Assembly (NCBI RefSeq): GCF_000427425.1
Contig: NZ_KE386495.1
Coordinates: 981,072 to 1,045,071 of the forward strand
Direction: 5' to 3'
Source of the DNA: Caldanaerobius polysaccharolyticus DSM 13641
GTDB taxonomy: Bacteria > Bacillota > Thermoanaerobacteria > Thermoanaerobacterales > Caldanaerobiaceae
Length of the DNA stretch: 64,000 nucleotides
In this document: positions 17,512 to 26,900 of the stretch, one piece after another
Numbering within the stretch: the first letter of the stretch is position 1
Layout of the letters: every line of letters starts with the position of its first letter
Notes under the pieces: generated by a model
Databases searched by the model: none
What the model saw: the letters and a program-made list of their open reading frames with translations, nothing else
What the model was told of the DNA's origin: nothing
Program-made: the position numbers and the translations under genes

Positions 17512-19044
17512 TTAATAAGTTGAAAGAATCTTTCTCCTATATTCTGAAGGTGTTAACCCTGTATCTTTCTTGAATAATTTTGTAAAATAATTTTCATCAG
17601 AGTATCCTACTTTAATGGCAATATCCTTTATTTTAATATTTTGATCTTTTAAAAGCTCTTTAGCCTTATACAATCTCAATTCTGTTATGTATTTATTTAT
17701 AGTTTTGCCAGTTTGCTTTTTAAATGTTTTACAGACATAGGCAGGAGAAAAATAAAAATTTTTGCTAATTGTTGTTAATGATAAATTTACATCTGTATAA
17801 TTATCATGAATATATTTTATTATTCGCGAAACTGTGTTATATTCACATTTTTGAGCTAGATAATTAAAAACAAATTCAATTTTTTTGATAAGGTATTCTT
17901 CCATTTCCATAATGTTGCAAAATGAAGAAAATATTTCAAATGTGCTTGTATTGTTTAAATCGTTTTGTATTAAATTTATATTTCTTTCGTTTGCATACTT
18001 CGTTAATTGCAAGAAAAGTCTATAGTATATGTCTTTTATATAGTTAACAGGAGTATTGGTGCATTTTTTTAATTCATAGGTAAGTCTTTTTATTAGAAAA
18101 ATGCTTTCGTATTTATTTTCTTGTGAAAGGTATTTGTAAAAATCTTCAATGACATTTTTATCAAGACTATAAATGTATCCTTCATTATTATTGCAGTTGA
18201 TTATAGAGCAATAATCATAAAAGAAAGTTTTGCATAAATTGTTTAATGCAACTTGATACGACTCAAAAATGTTAAGAATGCCACTGACTTTTTTACCAAC
18301 ACATATAAAAAAGTTGCTATATTGTTTTAAAAATTGAGAAATATTATAACATAACGCTTCTATTTGTTCTTTTATAAATTTTCTTTCGTCATTGTGATAC
18401 AGATGAAGGAGTATAATTTTTTCATCTTTAAAACATGAGATGCTTCCAAAATCATTTTTTGTAGCTATTTTTTCTATATTAGTAAGCACGGCTTTTTGAT
18501 CTATTTTATCTACATTTACAATATTAATTAAAATTGTAATAAAATAGCATTTACTCAGCTGGTTAAAATGATAGTTCCCTAAAAGCTCTTTAAGCTCATT
18601 AATATCAATATTTTGAGTGATTACTTGAAGTGCTATATGTTTCTTGATATTTTCATTTAATTTTAACATTTTTGATTTTACAGCGATTGCATTTTTAATC
18701 GCAGTTTGTAATTCTTCTATATCTATTGGTTTTTCAACATAACTTATAGCTTTAAGTTTTATAGCAGATTTAAGATATTCTTTGTCTGAATACCCACTCA
18801 TGAAAATGATTTCACAGGAAGGATAAATTTCCCTTAATTTGAAAGATAGTTCTATACCATCCATACGTGGCATTCTCACATCTGTTAATAGTATATCAGG
18901 TTTGAATCTAGAAGAGATTTCAAGTGCATTTACTCCATCGTAAGCTTGTTGAATCTCTGTGATACCTAATTTATTCCAGGGAATTTGTTCAATTATACTT
19001 TCTCGTGTGAAAACTTCGTCATCTACAATAAGTATGTTGAACAT
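17512..19044 (-). CDS. YesN-type AraC-family response regulator
   Basis: The 510-residue protein has an N-terminal receiver domain (FNILIVDDEVFTRES, phospho-acceptor Asp near residue 55 in LLTDVRMPRMDG, Lys in SYVEKPID) and a C-terminal AraC DNA-binding domain (about 405-505: NLSLTTISKNFYFSPAYVCK, DIAIKVGYSDENYFTKLFKK). A long middle region of about 250 residues is typical of YesN. It is the first gene of the minus-strand unit, and diverges from the permease genes across a 231-base region with a large palindrome. Confidence 0.92.
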   Translation of the reverse strand: MFNILIVDDEVFTRESIIEQIPWNKLGITEIQQAYDGVNALEISSRFKPDILLTDVRMPRMDGIELSFKLREIYPSCEIIFMSGYSDKEYLKSAIKLKAISYVEKPIDIEELQTAIKNAIAVKSKMLKLNENIKKHIALQVITQNIDINELKELLGNYHFNQLSKCYFITILINIVNVDKIDQKAVLTNIEKIATKNDFGSISCFKDEKIILLHLYHNDERKFIKEQIEALCYNISQFLKQYSNFFICVGKKVSGILNIFESYQVALNNLCKTFFYDYCSIINCNNNEGYIYSLDKNVIEDFYKYLSQENKYESIFLIKRLTYELKKCTNTPVNYIKDIYYRLFLQLTKYANERNINLIQNDLNNTSTFEIFSSFCNIMEMEEYLIKKIEFVFNYLAQKCEYNTVSRIIKYIHDNYTDVNLSLTTISKNFYFSPAYVCKTFKKQTGKTINKYITELRLYKAKELLKDQNIKIKDIAIKVGYSDENYFTKLFKKDTGLTPSEYRRKILSTY

Positions 19045-19127
19045 TGAAATCCCTCCCTTGACACCTTAATGAGGATAAGTGTATGCACAAATATTATATA
19101 ACCTTTCTAAGATTACATCAATTTGTT

Positions 19128-19178
19128 ATTAAAACCGTAAAATATTTTACTAATATTAAAATATTTTACGGTTTTAAT
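19128..19178. promoter_or_regulatory. 22-bp perfect palindrome in the divergent yesN/permease region
   Basis: The arms 19128-19149 and 19157-19178 are perfect reverse complements (core CCGTAAAATATTTTA), separated by seven bases, CTAATAT. No T-run follows, so it is not a normal terminator. A second, shorter inverted repeat TGCTAA-N7-TTAGCA lies at 19192-19210. Either could be the YesN binding site; the large one may also fold in the 5' leader RNA of the permease operon. Confidence 0.6.
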
Positions 19179-19275
19179 TAAAGTTTAAAAATGCTAAATT
19201 TAAATTAGCAAATGTGGTAAAACGTATACCAGAACATATAGCAACTAGCGCGACAAAGAGGAGGAGAGAAAATTG

Positions 19276-20235
19276 GTGGAAGAAAATTTTTTGTACAGAA
19301 TTAAAACACAAAATAGGTTGAAAAAAGGTTTTTTATACAAAGTTAAAAAATATAAAACTTTGCTGCTAATGCTTTTGCCTGCTGTGATATATTATTTTAT
19401 ATTTAGTTACATACCAATGACAGGTGTAGTATTAGCTTTTAAAAGGTTTAATTTTAGAGATGGTATTTGGGGTAGTCCTTGGGTAGGGTTTGATAATTTT
19501 AAGTTCTTTTTTATATCCGGGCAGGCCTTTAAAGTCACGAGAAATACAATTTTATACAATTTAGCGTTTATTGTAATAAATACTATTCTTCAGATTGCTA
19601 TGGCTATATTTATATCTGAAATGCGAGGAAAATATTTTAAAAAGGTGAGTCAATCGATAATGTTTTTTCCTTATTTTATATCGTGGGTTATAGTAAGTGT
19701 TATCGTTTATAATTTTTTTAATTATGAACACGGTATTTTTAATTCTTTATTAAAATTTGTAGGTTTTAAACCTGTTGATATATATTCTATGCCAGTTGCT
19801 TGGATTTTCATTATAATCTTATTTAATGCATGGAAAAATGTTGGATATGGAAGTGTACTGTATTTAGCTGCGATTATGGGTATAGATCAAGAAATATATG
19901 AAGCCGCAGCAATAGATGGAGCTAATATATTTCAGAGAATCATTTATGTAACTATTCCTGGTCTGGTGCCTACGATGATAATATTAATATTATTGGCTAT
20001 AGGTAATATATTTAGAGGCGATTTTCAAATGTTTTATCAACTTGTTGGCAATAATGGACCTCTTTTTGATGTTACAGATGTTATTGATACATTTACTTTT
20101 AGGTCACTTTTGCAGACTAACGAATTTGGTATGGCTGCTGCTTCGGGATTTTATCAATCTGTGTTTTGTTTTGTAACAATATTATTAGCAAATTTTTTAG
20201 TTAAAAAGTATGATAAAGATTATTCGCTGTTTTAG
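19276..20235 (+). CDS. ABC sugar transporter permease, LplB type
   Basis: A 319-residue inner-membrane permease with about six membrane helices. The cytoplasmic loop EAAAIDGANIFQRIIYVTIPG is the EAA motif that contacts the ATPase. It has LplB/YtcP-type features such as PAVIYYFIFSYIPMTGVVLAFKRF near the start. GTG 19276 is preferred over TTG 19273 on spacing from GAGGAGAG. With the next two genes it forms a CUT1-type importer lacking its own ATPase, which is usually provided by a shared MsmX-like protein. Galacto-oligosaccharides are the probable cargo. Confidence 0.92.
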   Translation: MEENFLYRIKTQNRLKKGFLYKVKKYKTLLLMLLPAVIYYFIFSYIPMTGVVLAFKRFNFRDGIWGSPWVGFDNFKFFFISGQAFKVTRNTILYNLAFIVINTILQIAMAIFISEMRGKYFKKVSQSIMFFPYFISWVIVSVIVYNFFNYEHGIFNSLLKFVGFKPVDIYSMPVAWIFIIILFNAWKNVGYGSVLYLAAIMGIDQEIYEAAAIDGANIFQRIIYVTIPGLVPTMIILILLAIGNIFRGDFQMFYQLVGNNGPLFDVTDVIDTFTFRSLLQTNEFGMAAASGFYQSVFCFVTILLANFLVKKYDKDYSLF

Positions 20236-20250
20236 AAAGTGGTGAGATAT

Positions 20251-21150
20251 ATGGCAAAAGGGAAAATACCATTGGATGTAAAGATATTCAATATTATTGC
20301 CTATATTGCCGTAGGTTTTGTGACTCTATGGTGTTTAATACCTTTTGTAATAGTCGTTTCAGGTTCATTTACTTCGGAAGAGTATATTTTAAAGTATGGT
20401 TTTAGCCTTTTTCCAAAAGATTTTTCTATAGAGGCATATAAAGTTGCATTACAAAACCCAATGGCGGTATTGAGAGCTTATGGGGTCACTATAAGTTTAA
20501 CTGTTATTGGAACATTTCTCGGATTATTTATTACATCTATGACTTCGTATGTGTTGACAAGAAAGGATTTTGAGTGGAGAAACAAATTTGCTTTTTACTT
20601 CTATTTTACTACTTTGTTTAATGGTGGACTGGTGCCTTGGTATATTTTAATGGTAAAGTATTTACATTTAAAAGACAGCTACTTAGCGCTTTTATTACCG
20701 CCCTTATTAAATGTTTTTAATATTTTAGTTATGAAAAGCTATATGAGTGGTATACCCGATGCTATAACCGAATCTGCAAAAATTGATGGCGCAGGAGATT
20801 TCACCATATTTATAAAATTAATATTGCCGTTGGCCAAACCAGCTCTAGCCACAGTAGGCCTTTTTATCGCTTTGGGTTATTGGAATGATTGGTATGATTC
20901 GATGTTGTTTATTCAAAATGAAAACTTATATAGTTTACAATATTTTCTATATAAGATAGTTAATAATATTGAAGCTTATAAAAATATAGTGTCTCAAACA
21001 GGAGGTAGTATCAGTGTGAATATAAGTTTACCGAGTGAATCTTTAAAGATGGCACTTACAGTTATAGTTACAGGACCTATAGTACTCCTATATCCCTTTA
21101 TTCAGAAATATTTCGTTAAAGGTATTACAATTGGAGCTGTCAAAGGATAA
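20251..21150 (+). CDS. ABC sugar transporter permease, LplC type
   Basis: A 299-residue permease with six predicted helices. The EAA loop is TESAKIDGAGDFTIFIKLILPLAKP, and the C-terminus IQKYFVKGITIGAVKG is highly typical of the LplC/YtcP group. It pairs with the preceding permease in the same transporter. ATG 20251 is chosen with AGTGGTGAG just upstream; GTG codons at 20239 and 20242 are alternatives. Confidence 0.92.
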   Translation: MAKGKIPLDVKIFNIIAYIAVGFVTLWCLIPFVIVVSGSFTSEEYILKYGFSLFPKDFSIEAYKVALQNPMAVLRAYGVTISLTVIGTFLGLFITSMTSYVLTRKDFEWRNKFAFYFYFTTLFNGGLVPWYILMVKYLHLKDSYLALLLPPLLNVFNILVMKSYMSGIPDAITESAKIDGAGDFTIFIKLILPLAKPALATVGLFIALGYWNDWYDSMLFIQNENLYSLQYFLYKIVNNIEAYKNIVSQTGGSISVNISLPSESLKMALTVIVTGPIVLLYPFIQKYFVKGITIGAVKG

Positions 21151-21205
21151 ATCCCGTTATGGGGTTTATTATATGAAAATATTAAAGAAGGGGAGGCATT
21201 TAAAA

Positions 21206-22738
21206 GTGAGAAAAATTTTAAAAAAAATAAGTCTTGTGCTTGCATTAGTTTTGGTTATAGCTTCACTATTTACTGGTTGTACAAAAACCAGGACAAGTGT
21301 AAGTACCAGTAATGGGAAAAATGGTTTAAGTCCTGTCACACTTAAAATGTATCTTTTAGGAGATAAACCAAAAGATTTCGAACGTGTTTATGCTGAAGTA
21401 AATAAGTTGATGAAGCAGAAAATTAATGCAACATTAGATGTCCAATTTATACCTTGGGGAGATTTAAATAGTAAATACCCATTGCTGTTTTCCTCTGGTG
21501 AAGATTTTGATTTAATTTTTACTGCAGCAGGATGGTGTTTTTACAATCAGATAGCTACTAGTGGTGGATTTTTAGAATTGACACCTGAAATGTTACAAAA
21601 ATATGCACCAAATACATGGAAATATGAGCCTAAGCTTGCGTGGGATCAAGCAAAAGTAAACGGGAAAATATATATGGTACCTAATGATCAAAAGGAATAT
21701 GGATATAATGTTATCGGCGTAAGAGGAGATCTCATGGAGAAATACGGCATATCTGATATAAAAAGCGAAGCAGATCTAGAAAAATATTATGATGCTATTT
21801 TGAAAAATGAAAAGGGCATTGTGCCTATAGTCAATGGCGGTGGACAAAATCTTGAATGGCCGTATTTGTTAGAAGGAAATGAGTTTGCTCAGGTACGTGG
21901 TACGGGATCAGAGCCATTGTTTGTATATAAAATAACTGATAGCTCGGGAAAAATACTTTCTATAGTTGACACTCCAGAATTTAAAGATTATGTGTTAAAA
22001 ATGAGAGAATTGGCAGTTAAAGGTGTATGGTCTAAAAATTCTATTTCCAGTAAAGAAACTAGAGATGATGCTTTTAAAGCGGGAAGGGCCGCATCCATGG
22101 TATGGAACCTTGGAACAGTTTCAGCTGATGTTACTACAATGAATAAAGAGCATCCAGAATGGAAAGCACGAGTTGTAGATATACACCCCGGGGTTAAGAA
22201 ATTAATTAATCCATATACAAATAATGGTATAGCTATAAATGCCAATTCAAAAAATCCCGAAAGAGCGTTAATGGCTATAGACCTTTTAAGATATGATCGT
22301 GACATACATGATTTAGCGACTTATGGAATTAAAGGAGTTCATTGGGAACCAGTGGGTGATACTCAATATAAACTTTTACCAGGTTCAGTTAATTTTTCAG
22401 AAATTAATAATTCTTCTTGGGGATGGCATACGCATATAAATCGTACAGATGCCAATCAGCCTGAAATAGTAAAACAATTAACTGATAAATGGACAAAAGA
22501 GGATCTTGTTCATCATCCATTAGAAGGCTTTACCTTTGACGATTCAAAAGTAAAAAATGAAATGGCAGCGATCAACAATGTCGTTACTCAATATGGGCTT
22601 CCGCTAAACCTTGGGATGATATCAGACCCAATTAAAGGAATCGAAACTTATAGGCAAAAGTTAAAAGCAGCTGGTTTATATAAAGTGCTAGAAGAAATTC
22701 AAAAACAAGCGGATCAATATATGAAAGAGCATAAGTAG
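21206..22738 (+). CDS. Extracellular sugar-binding lipoprotein (LplA type)
   Basis: A 510-residue solute-binding protein of family 1. The signal peptide MRKILKKISLVLALVLVIAS ends in the lipobox LFTGC, so Cys25 should be lipid-anchored outside the membrane. The mature part has binding-protein features including DLIFTAAGWCFYNQI and a C-terminal coiled region. GTG 21206 follows GGGAGG at 21191-21196; an ATG at 21131 would add residues before a proper signal. Ligand is probably an arabinogalactan- or galactan-derived oligosaccharide, judged from the two GH53 genes that follow. Confidence 0.9.
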   Translation: MRKILKKISLVLALVLVIASLFTGCTKTRTSVSTSNGKNGLSPVTLKMYLLGDKPKDFERVYAEVNKLMKQKINATLDVQFIPWGDLNSKYPLLFSSGEDFDLIFTAAGWCFYNQIATSGGFLELTPEMLQKYAPNTWKYEPKLAWDQAKVNGKIYMVPNDQKEYGYNVIGVRGDLMEKYGISDIKSEADLEKYYDAILKNEKGIVPIVNGGGQNLEWPYLLEGNEFAQVRGTGSEPLFVYKITDSSGKILSIVDTPEFKDYVLKMRELAVKGVWSKNSISSKETRDDAFKAGRAASMVWNLGTVSADVTTMNKEHPEWKARVVDIHPGVKKLINPYTNNGIAINANSKNPERALMAIDLLRYDRDIHDLATYGIKGVHWEPVGDTQYKLLPGSVNFSEINNSSWGWHTHINRTDANQPEIVKQLTDKWTKEDLVHHPLEGFTFDDSKVKNEMAAINNVVTQYGLPLNLGMISDPIKGIETYRQKLKAAGLYKVLEEIQKQADQYMKEHK

Positions 22739-22841
22739 AAAAGAAAAAGATTAGTTATTATACCAGAGGTGGCAGATATATAACATCTGTCACCTCGATA
22801 TGATTGGTTTTTGATAAACTAAGGATTAGGAGATGAGGCTT

Positions 22842-23894
22842 TTGGAAAACTTATTTATAAAAGGGGCAGATGTATCTTGGTTAAAACTTATGGAAGATTG
22901 TGGCGCTAGATATTACGAAAATGGGCAATTAAAAGACTGCTTAGAAATTTTAAAGAATAATGGAATCAATTATATAAGGCTTAGAATTTGGAATAATCCT
23001 CCTTTTGAGTATTGTAATAAGCAATCAACGCTTGAAATGGTAAAGCGTTTGAAAAAACTTGGATTCAAGTTTCTACTGGATTTTCACTATTCGGATTTTT
23101 GGGCCGATCCAGCAAAGCAAAATAAGCCTGCAGCATGGGAGAACTTGACTTTCAATGAACTTAAGGATGCTGTTTATAACTACACGAAAGAGGTAATATG
23201 CGCTTTAAAAGATCAAGGTACTTTGCCGGATATGGTTCAAATAGGTAATGAAATTACATGGGGAATGTTATGGCCTGACGCTAAACTCAGCCGCGAAAAT
23301 AACGGTGATGAACAGTGGGATAAGTTTACTGATTTAATTAAGGCTGGTGTAAATGGTGTGGAAGACAGTTTAGACTCAAAACAATGGATAAAGATTATGA
23401 TTCATATAGATAGAGGAGGAGACAATGAAACAAGTAGATGGTTTTTCGATAACCTGATTTCAAAAAGCGTTGAATTTGATGTAATCGGTTTGTCGTTTTA
23501 CCCTTTATGGCACGGGACCTTATCGATGCTTAAGGATAACATTAGCGATCTTGCTTTAAGGTATAATAAAGACATTGTGGTAGTGGAATGCGCATATCCT
23601 TTTGCAATAAACACAGTAGAAGGTTCTCAGAGTATTATTAATGATTCCAGTCAACTGCACGAAGGGTATGAAGCTACACCAGAAGGTCAAGCCAGGTATG
23701 TAAGAGACCTTATTGCAATTGTTAAAGGTATACCTCAAGGTAGAGGTAAGGGTGTGTTTTACTGGGAACCCGATTGGATAAAGGTACCAAATAATAAAGC
23801 AGATAAAATATCAATCAATAATTGGTATAACCAAGCGTTATTTGATTTTGAAGGTAATGCGCTAAAGGCTTTACAGGTGTTTAAGGAATTTTAG
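22842..23894 (+). CDS. GH53 endo-beta-1,4-galactanase without signal peptide (cytoplasmic)
   Basis: A 350-residue protein that is only the GH53 catalytic domain. Family hallmarks are FIKGADVSWL, YIRLRIWNNP, LLDFHYSDFWADPAKQNKPAAW, the acid/base Glu in VQIGNEITWGMLWPD and the nucleophile Glu in VVVECAYPF (most relatives have ETAYP). GH53 hydrolyses beta-1,4-linked galactan. There is no hydrophobic N-terminus, so the enzyme should stay inside and act on imported oligosaccharides. TTG 22842 has correct spacing from AGGAG (22828-22832); the ATG at 22833 directly abuts it. Confidence 0.92.
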   Translation: MENLFIKGADVSWLKLMEDCGARYYENGQLKDCLEILKNNGINYIRLRIWNNPPFEYCNKQSTLEMVKRLKKLGFKFLLDFHYSDFWADPAKQNKPAAWENLTFNELKDAVYNYTKEVICALKDQGTLPDMVQIGNEITWGMLWPDAKLSRENNGDEQWDKFTDLIKAGVNGVEDSLDSKQWIKIMIHIDRGGDNETSRWFFDNLISKSVEFDVIGLSFYPLWHGTLSMLKDNISDLALRYNKDIVVVECAYPFAINTVEGSQSIINDSSQLHEGYEATPEGQARYVRDLIAIVKGIPQGRGKGVFYWEPDWIKVPNNKADKISINNWYNQALFDFEGNALKALQVFKEF

Positions 23895-23924
23895 ATACTA
23901 GCTTATTAAGGGGGAGGAATGCTT

Positions 23925-26900
23925 ATGACAAATAAAACTAAAAGTTTTATAGTATTGGCTATAGTAATTGTAGTAATATTTTTTTCAGTAAATGTAGCAA
24001 ATGCAAATGTTCAATCAACCTCTTCAAAAATTTATGTAAATCCTATTAGAGGTCTTAGATCTGATTTTATAAAAGGCGCTGATGTATCGATGTTGGCGCA
24101 GATAGAACAAAATGGTGGAAAATTTTATGACAGTGGAGTACGAAAGGATTGTCTTAAAATTTTAAAAGACCATGGAGTAAATTGGATTAGGTTGAGGATC
24201 TGGAACAATCCTAAGGATGCTAATGGAATTTGGTTGGGTGGAGGAAATAATGACGAAGAGAGAACAATATACATGGCAAAAAGAGCAAAAGATTTAGGAT
24301 TAAAGATTCTTCTTGATTTCCATTATAGTGATTTCTGGGCTGATCCTGGTAAACAAAACAAACCGGCTGCTTGGGTAAATGACAGCGGAGAAAAACTTCA
24401 GCAAGATGTATATGATTTTACAGCTAAAGTTATAAGAGATCTTAAAAATAATGGTGTAATCCCAGATATGGTTCAGATAGGAAATGAAATAGATAATGGT
24501 ATATTGTGGCCTGATGGCAAGATTTCAGGAACAGGTTCTGGCGGTTATTCTGGCCTTGCAGCATTATTAGAGCAGGGAATTAAAGCTGTAAGGGATAATG
24601 ATCCAAACAAAAATGATCCTGAGAAAAAGATAAAAATTATGCTGCACCTATCAAGGGGTGGAGATAATGCACTTTATCGTTCTTTTTTTGATAACTTGAT
24701 ATATAAACAGGGACTTACGGATTTTGATGTAATAGGGCTTTCATATTATCCATATTGGAGCGGTACCCTTGAGGAATTGAAATACAATATAAATGATATA
24801 AGTCAACGCTATAATAAGTATGTGGTTATTGCTGAAACTGCATATGCGTTTACTTTAGATAATGCAGACACAACTGAAAACAATTTTGGTGTTAAAGAAG
24901 AAGCTATAGGTGGCTATAAAGCTTCTGTGCAAGGTCAAGCTACTGCAGTAAGGAATATAATGGAGGTTGTTTCACAGGTACCCGACAATAAGGGACTTGG
25001 CGTTTTTTACTGGGAACCAGATTGGATTCCAGTTGCTGGTGCAGGATGGAAGACTGACGAAGGTAATGCTTGGGAAAATCAGGCTATGTTCGATTTTCAG
25101 GGCAACGCGCTTCCTTCAATAGATGTTTTTAATCTTGTATCAGGTGCTCAAGGTAGCGTAGCTCCGAGGATTTTATCTATAGAGCCTGTAAACGTATCGA
25201 CAGAAGTTGGTCAAGCACCGACACTTCCGACTACAGTAAATCTGGTTTATGATGATGAATCGGTTAGGCAAGCTTCTGTAACATGGGAAAGTATTGATCC
25301 TGATAAATATGCACGTCCTGGTAGTTTTACCGTTACAGGTACAATTCCTGGCGTCAAGTTTAAGGCTATCGCTACTATTACTGTAACGAATATAATAAAC
25401 TATGTACAAAATTCGGGATTTGAAGAAGGATCATTATCACATTGGAATATCTCAGGGGATATCTCTTCTGTAAAGATAGATAAGAATGCTGCTAATGCGC
25501 ACTCAGGAAGCTATTCATTAAATTACTGGAATGATAGTGCATTTACAGTCACTATATCACAGACAATAACTGGATTAAAAAATGGTTATTATAAATTAAG
25601 TGCATATGTCGACGGTAGCGGAGGGGAGAACAGTTTACAGCTGTTTGCAAGTGATTATGGCGGTCCTCGATTAACTGCCGATATTCATAATTCTGGATGG
25701 CTTGTTTGGCAACATCCTGTTATTTCGTTAATTGAGGTTACAAATGGTCAAATTACGATAGGTTTAACCATTGACGGAAACAGTGGTAATTGGGGAAATC
25801 TTGATGATGTACAGCTAATTCAAGTCGATGCCTCTGGAAGTCCGATAGGAGGTTCTGTATCAACAGTGTTGACAACGCCCTCTTATGTTAACTCTGGAGA
25901 CTCGTTTGAAATAGGTTATGGTTTAAAAGACGTCTCGCAAGCTGTTTATGCTCAGGAAATTACGCTAAGTTATGATCCAATGATTTTTGATTTTGTAAAA
26001 GCTGTTAAGTCGGATGATGATACTGTAATCTCCAGGATATACAGTGATACGCCAGGAACTGTGATTATAGACACAGTAAACAGCAAAGGACTAACAGTAG
26101 GTAAAAATTTATTCAATCTTACATTCAGAGCAAATACAGTTGATCAACTAACATATAGTAATATAGCTGTAACAGAAGCTAAGCTCCAAATCACAACGAA
26201 AGGTGGTACTACAGTAGATGCGGCGTTAACCAGCAGGACCATTGCTGTAGGTGGAACAGCTTCTGTAACGTTGACATCTCCTACTTTGGTAGAGCCAGGA
26301 AATAATTTTACGTTAAAAATAGGCATAAGTGGTATTTTACAGCCTATATATGCTCAAGATATTACGTTGAATTATGATCCGAACTTATTTGAGCTTTTGA
26401 AGATAGATAGTGATGGCAAATCTATAGTAATAGACAATGTGTATGACAATATACAGGGGACTGCTCGTATTATAGGTATTAATATTGGAGGACTAACTGG
26501 TAATTCTAGTGTAATGAAGCTTACATTTCGTGCCAAGGAAGTTTCGCAACCTGCAAATGGAGTTATATTTGTCGCAGATGCACAATTAGGTGTTGCACCC
26601 CAGGGAAATGTAATATTTCCTAATTTATCAAGTGTAAATATAAAAGTAGAAAGCAAGGGGTGGATTGACAATGAAGGGGCAGCTACAAAAAGCCAAGGAA
26701 GTACAAGTAATTTTAATTCGATAGATTCATGGAAAATAATTGTAACACCTGTGATTGATCCTATTACGGGTATTCCAACGGTAAATATTAGCGTTAGTGA
26801 TTTGAATAATGCTTTAAAAAATGCCCCAATAGATAAATACAATGTGAAAACAGCTGTAATTGATGTACCGAAAATTGACGGACAAACACAGTATGATATT

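Noticed and set aside
19128-19178. The 22-bp palindrome as a terminator.
   Set aside because: There is no T-run on either side and it lies upstream of both divergent start codons, not after genes.
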